Below, piece after piece: positions 35,776 to 46,236 of a DNA stretch of 64,000 nucleotides (within the stretch, counting starts at the first letter, position 1; each line of letters starts with the position of its first letter). The DNA is from Euptelea pleiosperma (Eukaryota; Streptophyta; Magnoliopsida; Ranunculales; Eupteleaceae), in assembly GCA_035048495.1 (NCBI GenBank), contig CM068544.1, forward strand, positions 12,022,138 through 12,086,137. The letters are read 5' to 3'. A program made the translations under genes and the position numbers. The notes under the pieces were generated by a model. The model ran no database searches. It had not been told where the DNA came from and worked only from the letters and a program-made list of their open reading frames with translations.

Positions 35776-37100
35776 TCAGGATAGTATTATGAATTATCTT
35801 GTTAGTGTAGGGCTAGTGTAGATTATGACAGTGGGCGGACCACTGGTTTATCTTCAAATACCCGCCGGACTAACTTTTCACTCTGTAGGTTCTCACCAGG
35901 ATACACTCTTCAAAGCAAATCCGCTAGTACTAACTCAAGTTGACTGCAAGATAATCCGAAGCCTAGACAGACGTGCGGCACATCGGCTGACTTAAATACG
36001 CCCCAGACTAACCGGATTTGTCAAGCGTGAAGATGAGTTTTCCCAGAAGAGGAGCTAGGGTTGGTTCGTGTTCCTAATCCGACACTAGCTAATCCGACAG
36101 ACAATCAAGGAGGCCACTTACGAGCTCGGTATACTTGAGTAGTAGGGACCTATGGGTGTGTTAGATAACAGGGACCCGCACTCATGGACTTAATCGACTT
36201 GATCTTTGAAGGGGTCGCTTTGTGTGGAGTTTTCCTCGAACACCGATCTAAGTGGGCTCTATTCTTGATTGATTTTAATTCTTGGCTGTGGTTGCACAAA
36301 AGCTGGAATGACGAGGTGAGTGATGAAATCCCACCAGTTTCAAGTTAGAGCTGGGTTTGCTCTTTAATGTGTTTTATTACGGCCAAACCAAGCAGTTCCG
36401 ATAATGCGAAAGCAAATAGACAATCGGCACAGTATTTTGCACAATGAGCAAGATCGCACTCAAGGCGAGGTATAGAAACTTACCTACCCGTTGGCTACGC
36501 ACGGGGTCTCCTCCGTGAGATAGGGAGGGGTATCCAAATGGGCTTGGGCCCGACTCCACCTCTTTGAGCTTTCGCTCCCTACTCACTTGGTAAACGCAAT
36601 CCGCAATCACGTTAGTCCACAATGGTCTATGGTATGTAATTGGAAGGTATACCGCCTTTGGGGTTTCAAGAAACACACAATGATTTAGGGCAGGTATTGT
36701 GAATTAGTTCCAATTAGGGTTTGAAATTCAACTTTAGCTATTCCCGAATTAGGATTCGGAAATATCTACTTTTGAATTACCCGGAGTTGGAAATCTTCCA
36801 ATTTGAATCAAGTAACCAATGGTGATCTAACTAGAAATAGCAGAATTGAAATCTGACCCTAATATTTTTGGTATTTTTAATTAGTTAATTATCTAGCAGT
36901 TATTCTAAAAGCAGAGAAAATAAAGTCCTAAGTTATTACAACTTTGTACTCGGCCGTCCGAGGCATTAAAATAATAAGTGGAAAATGTGAAAATAAAGTG
37001 GAAAGTTTCCGATCTGGATCGGATATTGAAGATTAAGCAGCTTTCCGAATTCCTGTTCGTCTTTTTGCAATCCCGTCAACCGAGCGGCAACGGCGCCATT
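35776..37100 (-). mobile_element. 5' leader of element C with PBS
   Basis: About 1.3 kb. Donor-like TAG/GTAAGT (GT complement 36482-36483), CTAAC at 35811-35815 and acceptor-like TTGTTTAG (35768-35769) bound 716 bp, as in A and B. An upstream frame (36377-36676, 99 aa) shares RERKLKEVESGPSP with A. The primer site is the complement of 37086-37098, TGGCGCCGTTGCC: 13 perfect tRNA-Asp-type bases, then divergence. Confidence 0.7.
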
Positions 37101-40100
37101 TGAAATTAGGATTTTTCCGCGTCGTTGGTTACAGAAACCCTAAAGTTCAACAATATTTGTAATTATCCGAATCTTGTTCACTCAAATCCTGCAAAAATCA
37201 CAGGGTTGTACAGTGGCTCGTGTCGGGTATCGTCCGCACTCGGGGTTAGGGGAAAAATAAGAACAAATTAACGAAAATTTTGCTAAAAATGATGGAAGGG
37301 TGAGAATGGTGGAAATCGAGATTAAAAACAATCCTTTTTTTTGTGAGACTTTATCAACTAATTGGCATAAATCAAATAGAACGAGAACACAATGAAAAAC
37401 GATATTTCAACTAAATTTAATAATTCCTCAAGTGTTTACAAAAATTGAATAAATGAAATGGTAATCAATCTAGAAAGCAAAATTAAAGAGAGGAAAAGGT
37501 AGAGAGAGAAAATAAATAGGTAGAGAGAGAAAGTGAGATTCACCTTGATAACAACGACTAGGCGTAGCTGTGGTGTTCAATGGCGAACACCCAAGGTATA
37601 CTAGGTGCACCCCGTGGCTGATGAAGAGAAAACCTTGCTGCCTATCGCACAGATTGGGAAGAGATATTTGCAGTACCTTTTCAATGACTAGGTACAACAT
37701 ATGTGAGGGGAAGCACTTGTAGGTGGAGATGTCCTCCAAGTCATGGAGGGTTATTGCAATGGAATATCCCCTGTGAGGTGCAAACCGTGGAAGAGCATGG
37801 TTGGATTGTGGTTTTTCTTGGTGAAAGATGCACATGACACACTTGCAGATCACTGACGTGGGAAGTGGCAACTAGAAGACAAGAAGCTGATGTTGCACGA
37901 CGTTACAGTAGTGCATGGGAAAGGTGGTGCATGGTAGTTCAACCGGCCGGAGTTACCAGTTTCAAAATATGCCTGCAACTCTCAGGTGATGGAAGTGGTG
38001 GCTGCCTGTGGTTGCACCTGCAAGTGGCCAAGAGGGTGGTGTTGCACACACGCATGAGCAGGTAGTGAAAGGCGTGATTGCAGGTGGTGTTAGGACTGGT
38101 TGGACGGTGGTGGAGAAGATAGAAGGGCCCAGAAATGGGCTGAGCACCAAAGAGAAGAAGCGTGCTCACAAGAGAGGAGCTCGTGGGGACTGCACGGTAG
38201 TGAAAATGACTGGTCCTCAGATGTTCTTGCTGGTTTAGCCAGCAAGAAAGATGGTGAGGAAAGGTGGAACAAGCTGGCACTTGCAGGTGTGGTTGAAGTT
38301 GAGGAGCTCCGGTGGAGATAGAGGCAGCACCCACAGTGTTGCAGTTGGTGGCTATGGGTGAGAGAAGATTGCTGAGGGAGGGAGACGGTTTGAAGAATGG
38401 TAATTTCTGTGTTCAGATCTATAGGTGGAGATAATGAAAGACCTGCAACGATGTGGAGAGCGGTTGAAGTTGAGTTGCAGGCTGATGGTGTGAACGGAGT
38501 TGTGCAGCAGCTGGTGGAGTAAGCTTTCACGCTGGTGTAGCAACAGATATTGGTTGTTGCATTCCGTTTGAGGGGCTGAAGATACACCAAAGGAAGGAGG
38601 GGAAAGAATGGTTGCTGGATCTGGTGATTGTTGGTGGTGCACGGTAGTTTGCAGCATGTACTACAATGGTGGAAGTTGTTGGAAAGGGAGGAGCAGCAAC
38701 AGGCGTGGTCTTGCAGATTGTAGAAGAAGATGGCAAGGAGAGAGATGATTCGGATGGTGCTCCCAAGAGAAGGGGAACCAGCAGAAATAGAGAGAGTTCT
38801 CTCTATTCTTTCCTTTTCTTTTGATGACAGTACAGCAAAGATAGAGAAGAGAGGGAAGAAGAAGAGAGTGGGAGGAAAGGGAGGAAGAAAGAGAAGAAGA
38901 GGAGGAGAACAAAATGGAGGTTGCAGTCCAGACCAGTCCGTGAAAGCTGCCCACTGTTGTGAACCAGTCTAACAAGGGTAGAGAAAGGGTGGTCCCTTTG
39001 GTGAAGACGGTGGCTCTTCCTTGAGAGAGTTGAGAAAGAGAAGAAAGAAAGGGGGGAGGAACCTTTGCTACTGTTTGGGGCGGCAATTCCGGCGAGCTTC
39101 TCGCCGGAATTAATGGTGATGAGGTTGCAGCACGTGAAAGAGAAGAAGAAGACAGGTGGAGGAGATGAGGTGCACTGGAAGTACACGGTGTACATGCATT
39201 GGTAGCAAAAAGATCTCCGATTGCTCAATGGAGTAGAGCAGCCAACCACCGACTATTCTTGAGAGAGGAGAGGGAATTTAGAGAAGGGAAGGAGAAAGGT
39301 GAAGGGGGAGGGAACCAAGAAACCCGAGGTTTCTCTCTCTTTTATAGGATGGAGTAGTTTGTTGTGGGAGAGAGAAAGGTGGGAAGGAAGTTGGGGATTG
39401 ATGAGAAGTGGTCAAAGTTGACCACTTCTCCCATTGGCTTGAATATGGGCTTGTGAGAGATGGGCTTTGGGCCATGAGGTTATTGGGTATGGGTCATGGG
39501 CATGGATAAGCGCCCCTAATGGGCCAAATGGATATGGGCCTCTTGTGAGGCCATGGGTTAGGGTGCGTTTGGCCGGTAGGGGAAAAAGTGGTAAATGAGC
39601 CCAAAACACCATGGGCTCTAGGACGGGTTACAAGGCCGTGGGCTTTCAATTTGCTTGTGGGCCACTTGGCCATGGGGGCTGTTAGATGATGGAACTATGA
39701 TAATTGGATGAGATGAGGTGGTGGTTTGACTCGGTCCACAATTGGCGGACCGCAGGATCTGGAGAGATCCAACGGTCAGATGAATGATCTAACGGTCGAA
39801 TTGAAGATCTAACGGTAGAAGAACTATGAGAGATGGAATAAAGCTAAAGGAGAGAAGATATAAGGTTAGATGATGGAGATCGGAGGGTTATGATGATCGA
39901 TCTAAGGATCAGATGGTGAGATATAAGCAATTCGATCATGGAGAGGGGGATCAGATGGTAGATCTGGGGATCTAATGGTACGATGAGATGATCTACAGGT
40001 TAGATATTAGAGTCTAGAGAGATGGAGAGAGAATTAGGAGAGAGGAGAGAAAATAATACAAAATAATGGCAAAAGAGCAGGCGGAGGGTCATGAACCCTG

Positions 40101-40586
40101 ATCTTCAATGTAATCTTCCGTTGGCTTTACCAATTACGTAAGCCGTCATTTTATGTCAGTTGGTGCGGCTTTGAATCACTTTAGCTCGTCTCTTGGTCTT
40201 CAGCTTTTCCTCTCTCTTGGTTCTTTATCTGGCTCTACGATCCTCTGACTTGACCCGTTCTTGGCCGGTATAGCTTGTTGACTCCTTAGGCTTTGATATT
40301 AGACTTCTATGGTTGATCGTGGGCCTGCAAGTCTCTAAAATCGCCCAATCGGGTTTCCTGCGAGAGAAAAGCACGTAATGAGACTTAATCAAAACAGCTT
40401 CATATCTAGACTATCCGAAATGCGTATATTTCATGCAAATAGTCGATTTTCGTTTAAAGATTGCGCTCTACGCATCGGAAGAAACTCTTACGTGAAAAAG
40501 TCGACGAAAAGACAAGTTTTACGTAGGAGAATGCGACATCGCTATAAGGATAATGGCTTAAAATAAGCACTTTTGAGTGAATATCA
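37101..40586 (-). repeat. 5' LTR of element C
   Basis: 3486 bp, the partner of 24477-27962 at a constant offset of 12624. Differences I noticed are G/A at about 25210, T/C at about 26513 and T/C at about 27609. All promoter motifs listed for the 3' LTR are repeated here. It ends GAATATCA followed by AGTAC. Confidence 0.95.
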
Positions 40587-40591
40587 AGTAC

Positions 40592-41898
40592 CGACGGTGA
40601 GGCCTTCTTGCAAGCTGCAACAGCAGTTGGAGGGTGGATGAGCAGGACGGTGGAGAATGGAGGTGCTGTGGGAGGTCGCAGGCGATGAAGATGGAGGTGG
40701 TGCTGCGGTTTCCGGCAGCAATGAGCAGCAGTGATCGGCTGGAGTTACAGGTGAAGCAACCAGCTGGGAACCTTGGTAGACGGTGTGCTTCACGGTGTTA
40801 GGATGAGGGGCGTGTCGGTATGAAGATGTAGATGCAGCAGGCTTGGACGTGTTGAAGAAGAGGAGGCAGGAGACTCTAGGGAGAGGGGCTGCTGGACTGG
40901 TTGGGGGGGCGGTGCCGGCCGGAGTTGCAGGCTGCAACTCCGGTAGAAGATGGTATGGGGAATTTCCCCAATTAGTGGACCCCCCATTTAATTAAAATTA
41001 TTTTGAAATTCGCGGGGTCCACTAACTGGTCGGACAGCGGGTCGATGAAGATGGGCCCGGCTATTGGCCCGTATGGATTGATGATGTCCATAATCTCACA
41101 AGATGATGTGACAGACAGTTTGATGGCGATCGGATGGATGGTGACTTGATTGGGGCTCAGATTGGTAGATCGACAGATCTAGAGAGATCCAACGGTCCGA
41201 TTGAAGATCCAACGGTCCGATGGAAGATCCAATGGTCAGAAAGCTAAGGGAGATGAGATAGAGCCGATGGGTAGGAGTTCTGGGGTTAGGTCAGTAGATT
41301 CGAGGATCGAGAGATGAAGAGAGAGAGAGAATAAGAAGAGATGAGAGAAAAAGTATCAAAAAAAATGGAAAAAAGCACTGGCGGAGGGTCTGGAACCCTG
41401 GTCTTCACTGTGACCATCCTCACGCTTCTCCAGTAGAGTCGACTATCATTCTTTGCTGACTCATGTGGCTTTAAACGCTTTGGTCCGTCTCTTGGTCATT
41501 GGCTCTCCTGCTCTCTTCGTTCTTTGGGCCGGCTTTTTGGTCCTCTTATTCAGCCCATATTTGGCCCATATCTTCTAGTCATATCATGTGGGCTCTTTAA
41601 GCTTTGATAATGGGCTTTCATGATCGATTTGGACCCACAAGTCTCGAGAATCGTCCCATCGGGGTTTCCTGCGACAGAAGAAGCGCGTAATGAGACTTTA
41701 TCAGAACGGCTTAATATTTAGACTTCCAAAAAATGTGTTTAATGCATGCAAATATACCATTTCGTCCAGAAAAGTGTGTTCTACGCAACAGAAGAGACTC
41801 TTACGTAGAAAAGTAGGTAAATAGAGTATTTTACGTAGGAGAATGCAATAACGCTAAAAGGATAATTGCTTAAAATAAGCACTTTTGAGCGAATATCA
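40592..41898 (-). repeat. 5' LTR of B, right part, with promoter deletion
   Basis: Resumes with CGACGGTGAGG after C's right target duplication, matching 10204 onward of the solo-form LTR, and ends GAATATCA at 41898, followed by AGCTG. Relative to that LTR about 408 bp (roughly 10566-10973) are missing at about 40952: the GAA tract, second palindrome, dyad and TATA-like box. One CCGGAGTTGCAG palindrome remains (40919-40943). Confidence 0.88.
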
Positions 41899-41903
41899 AG
41901 CTG

Positions 41904-42550
41904 CAGCAGTAGGACTCACCTTGAAGAACGCCCAGGGAAAACGTGGAGAGGTGCGAGCTCGTCAATGGAAGGATGGCTGGAGTTGCAGGTTGCAACTCCA
42001 ACAACCGTTTTGGAGTAAGGAGGACGTGGGAAGCTGCAGGCGGCAATCGGTGGCTGCTGTGGAGAGCACACTGCAATGTGAAGGTGCAGCAGCGTGAAGA
42101 GGGATGTGGAGCAGTCTAATGGAGACTGACGGTTTGTGGCGTAGGAGAAGAAGAGACGGTAAAGGATGGGGGCGTTGGAGGTTGACTCAGGGAAGAAGAT
42201 GGTGGCCTGTGCAATACCTATATGATTCAAGTTGTGGAGACGCTTGCAAGGGCAGCAAGGAAGGAGGAATCAAGGGCGCAGCGGCAAGGAGAAGAGGCGG
42301 CAGGAGATAGAGGAGAGAGATGCGTACTGCACTGGTTGGGGGGGGGCGCCGCCGGCCGGAGTTGCAGGCTGCAACTCCTGTAGAAAACGGGAATAATATG
42401 ATGAAGAAAACGAAAATGAAATAAATAATAAAGAAAAAAGATGAGAAGAAGAAGAAGAAGAAGAAGAAGAAGAAGAAGAAGAGGAAGCCTTACCAGACGG
42501 CCGGAGTTGCAGGCAACTCCGGCGAAGACGTGAAGAAGATGAAGAAAAGG
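41904..42550 (-). repeat. 5' LTR of element A, distal part
   Basis: Continuation of 8268-9211 across the B insertion. It carries palindromes at 41978-42000, 42356-42380 and 42501-42522 and a GAA tract (about 42442-42482). Near 42550 it passes into plus-strand D internal sequence, so the LTR's own U3 end is lost; the join lies in an A-rich purine stretch. Confidence 0.7.
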
Positions 42551-42850
42551 AACTGAAAAGAAACATGATCAGAAAAATAAGAAGGAAAGGTTGAATAATA
42601 GCCAAAAAGACAAAAATTGGAAAAAGAAAAGAAGAAAAGTCAATGAAATTTATCCCTAGGAAAAGTTGCAAAGAATAGTGAGATACCCTCTCAGAATTTT
42701 TGAATACCAGAATATCCTTCTTTTCTGAACCTATCATAAGCCTCAATACAACCTATGCATGTCCTATTTGATTCTAGATTTGTACCATCCTCAAGTGTGG
42801 AGAATGGAGAAAAGAGAAATTATAGAGTTTGATCCGACGTTCTTAAGTGA
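42551..42850 (+). mobile_element. Element D internal 3' remnant, part 1
   Basis: Matches F's internal at about 50838-51136 (phrases such as GGAAAGGTTGAA and CTCTCAGAATTTT). It is interrupted by LTR E after AGTGA and resumes at 45773. Non-coding. Confidence 0.8.
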
Positions 42851-45767
42851 TGATATTCGCTCAAAAGTGCTTATTTTAAGCAATTATCCTTTTAGCATTA
42901 TTGCACTCTCCTACGTAAAACTGCTCTAATTATCCACTTTTCTACGTAAGAGTCTATCTCATTACGTAGAACACACTTTTCTGGACGAAATGGTATATTT
43001 GCATGCATTAAACACATTTTTAGAAGTTTAAATATTAAGCCGTTCTGATTAAATCTCATTACGCGCTTCTTCTGTCGTAGGAAACCCTGATTGGATGATT
43101 CTCGAGACTTGTGGGCCCACATGGATCATGAAAGCCCATTATCAAAGCTTAAAGAGTTCACAGGCTATGTCTAGAAGATATGAGCCTATTACGGGCTGAA
43201 CAAGGGGATCGAAGAGCTGGCCTAAGGAACCACGAGAGCGGGAGAGCTGATAACCAAGAGAAGAACCAAAGCGTTTAAAGCCACATGAGTTAGCAAGGAA
43301 TGATAGTCTACACTACTGGAGAAGCGTGAGGATGGTCACAGTGAAGACCAGGGTTCCAGACCCTCTGCCAATACGTTTATCTCCATTTTCTGATACTTTC
43401 TCTCTCATCTCTCCTTATTCTCTCTCTCTCTTCATCTCTCGGTCCTCGAATCTACTGACCTAACCCCAGAACTCCTGCCCATCGGCTCTATCTCATCTCC
43501 CTTAGCTTTTTGACCGTTGGATCTTCCATCGGACCATTGGATCTTCAATCGGACCGTTGGATCTCTCTAGATCCGTCGATCTACCAATCTGGGTCCCAAT
43601 CAAGTCACCATCCATCCGATCGCCATCAGACTGTCTGTCACATCATCTTGTGAGACGATGGACATCATCAGTCCATGTGGGCCAGTAGCCGGGCCCATCA
43701 TCATCAACCCGCTGTCCGACCAGTTAGTGGACCCCGTGAATTTCCAAATAATTTTAATTAAATTTTTAAAAATGGGGGGTCCACTAATTGGGGCCATTCC
43801 CCAAAGAAAAGTAGACTTTTACTTAAAAAAATACCCTATTTCCATTAAAGGAAATAGGGAGCTTTATAAGAGGAAGGAGAAGGGTTCGTTTGAACCCTAA
43901 TCCCCCTCCCATCTCTTCCTCTCTTCCCCAAAACCGTTCCCGAGGTTTTCCCCTCCTTCTTCTCCTTCTTTTTCTTCCTTCTCTTCCTCCTCTTCTTCAT
44001 CTTCTTCATCTTTTCTCTCGCCGGAGTTGCAGGCAACTCCGGCCGTCTGGTAAGTCTTCTTCCTCCTCCTCTTCTTCTTCTTCTTCTTCTTCTTCTTCTT
44101 CTTCTTCTTCTTCTTCTTCTTCTTTTTCCTTCTCTCCTCTGTCTTCTTCTTCTTGCTTTTCTTGTTTTTCTTTTTCACGTCCTCACCGGAGTTGCAGGCT
44201 GCAACTCCGGTCGCCAGCGCACCTCTCCGCCTCCACCATCTTCTCCGGCCACAGATGCACTTCTTGCAACACCACAGCCCTCGCTCCACACCTGCTACCA
44301 CCGCTGCCACCACCGTCTAAGCACCACTGCATCACCCACCATTAACACAGGTTGAGACCTGCAACTCCGACGAACTTGATCGCCGGACTGGTTCTCCTCT
44401 CTTCCACGCCCCTCTCATTCACTGTCAACACAAAAAAACCCCAAAGTAGCCCCTCATCTCCATGTTTTCTCAAAGGAGAAAACCCTAATCTTCCCGTCTC
44501 TTAAGCCGTCCTCCTCTCTCTTCCTTTCATCTCTTCCTTTCTCAAGCAAAACAGAAAAAAAACCCAGCAAAAAGAAAAAAAAAAAAAAAGCAAGAGAAAA
44601 GAGAGGCTGAAGATGAGAGAGCCGTAGCTCTCTTCCACGGGCTACCCTCCACCATTGGAGCTCATCGTTCGGTGGTAGCAGCAGACCTGCCCAAAGCCGT
44701 CCATCCACCTTTCTCCAAGCCGCCCTCTCTCTAAGGAGAACGGCTCCTGCTCCATCACCGGCGAGAAGAGCATCTATCTTTGCCACCGTCACTCTCATCC
44801 TCTCTCAACCGGAAATCACCTTGCAACTCTCCTCATCATCGTCATCAAGCTCCGCCACATGCTGCAAAGAGCCACGCTTCTCTCCTTTGTCGCTGGAGTT
44901 GCAGACCTGCAACTCCGGCGTTAATGGTGTTGACGTCTTCAGCCCAGCAACCGGCTTAATCTTCTCCATGACTCCACAGCCCCACCTCCAACGTACTAGC
45001 AGGTAAGCTTTCACTTGCTGCCAAGTTCGGTGCACTAATAGCCACATGGCTTGAACCACCTCATACCTTCATCCTTCCATGAGTTCCTCTCCAAACGCCG
45101 GGCTGCAACTAAACAACATGCACACAGTAAATCCTACGGCCTGCAATGGCCATTCTCATAGACCGATCTTCGTTCACCAGCTTATCCTCCAAGGGGTAAG
45201 TTTCATGGTAATTTCTTCTTCTTTATTTTTATCTTTCTAGTTCTCTCTCTCTCTCTAAAAATCTCTTTTCTCTCTCCTCCTCTCCTTCTCTCTATATTTC
45301 TACTTTCTCGCTCTAAAACTTTCACTTTCTCTCTCTTAATCTCCACTTCTCTACTTTTCTCTATTTTCACTCTTTCTCTCTCTATCTCTCTTTCTCTCTC
45401 TAGATTTCTTCTTTTTCTCTCTAAAATGCCTCTCCTCACATCTTCTCTCTACCTATTCTCTTTCTATTTTTCTCTCTCTAGAATGCTTTGTAGTCTAGTT
45501 TTGATTATTGCTCATTTTTATTCAGATATTGTAAGGACATTTTGATTAATGAATGATGAAGTTTATTTTTATCTATTATTTCTTGTGATAGTCCATCAAT
45601 TTTTGTTCTTATTCGCATTAATCTGACTAATCCCGAGTGCGGATACGACTCCGACTTTCCACTGTGCAAGAATTGTTTAATTTTGCAGGATTAAAGTCTC
45701 GGATAATTTAAAAATGTGTTGAGATTAGGGTTTCCGTAACCAACGACGCGGAAAAATCCTACTTTCA
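42851..45767 (+). repeat. Solo LTR E with AGTGA target duplication
   Basis: 2917 bp with both family termini, flanked by AGTGA (42846-42850 and 45768-45772), inside D internal sequence that is continuous across it (compare 51131-51145). Sense order: TACGTA at 42912, 42943, 42963; tRNA-like block (T-arm 43349-43365); MSA-like motifs 43511-43561; inverted repeat 43834-43859; TTTATAA 43863-43869; palindromes 44021-44042, 44186-44210, 44893-44918 around TTC tracts; GTAAG donors at 44050, 45003 and 45196; acceptor TTTTGCAG ending 45688. Confidence 0.93.
43511..43869 (+). promoter_or_regulatory. Putative promoter of LTR E
   Basis: TGACCGTTGGA (43511-43521) is the complement of a perfect MSA motif; two related motifs follow at 20-bp steps (43531, 43551). 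A wide inverted repeat (AGTGGACCCC ... GGGGTCCACT, about 43726-43788) and the CCCTATTTCC dyad (43834-43859) precede TTTATAA at 43863. A start near 43895 is expected. Confidence 0.45.
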
Positions 45768-45772
45768 AGTGA

Positions 45773-46236
45773 TATGACATTCCAATCATGAGATCTTCTT
45801 AAATCTTCTTATACCCTCCATTCAAAAACTATATATGTGAGACGTTTGTCAGTTTCTATATTCATCTCCTCACATATAATTTGAGAGAAAAGTATAAAAT
45901 CATTTCTGAGTGGTATACAAGTGAGGATTGAGGTCGAGGCATAGAGTCTCTAAAGAGATCCAGATATATCTATTGCCAGATAAGGATGATGTTGAACACA
46001 CACACACACACTGAGTCTGAGTAATCTTTTGTTTGAAGGTCCATTTGTAGAAGTGTTGCATTTTGCTGATTAGTTCTAATTTGTGAATAATTTCTTGCAT
46101 CCTTAAAATAATCTGACAAAACGGAGTTTTTTCTGAGTAATGCAAATAAGTTTTCTAGCATGTTATGCCTGGCCCTCTTTCGCTCACTTATTTCGCAATG
46201 ATTGCCAAGGATTGGCAATATGCTAGTTGGGGATTG
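45773..46236 (+). mobile_element. Element D internal 3' remnant, part 2, with PPT
   Basis: Continuation after solo LTR E up to D's LTR. It contains an AC microsatellite (about 45997-46012), the ATTGCCAA stem (46201-46219) and the tract GTTGGGGATTG ending at 46236. Non-coding. Confidence 0.8.

Larger units (their letters stand above)
24472..40591 (-). mobile_element. Element C: full-length Athila-like insertion with AGTAC target duplication
   Basis: 16.1 kb: 3' LTR 24477-27962, internal 27963-37100, 5' LTR 37101-40586, flanked by AGTAC at 24472-24476 and 40587-40591. The uninterrupted target is visible at about 10194-10205 in the sister LTR (GAGAGTACCGACGG), which proves the insertion. The two LTRs are both 3486 bp and I noticed only three substitutions, so it is the youngest insertion here. 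The polyprotein carries one frameshift and one stop, so it was probably mobilised in trans or broken soon after. Confidence 0.95.
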
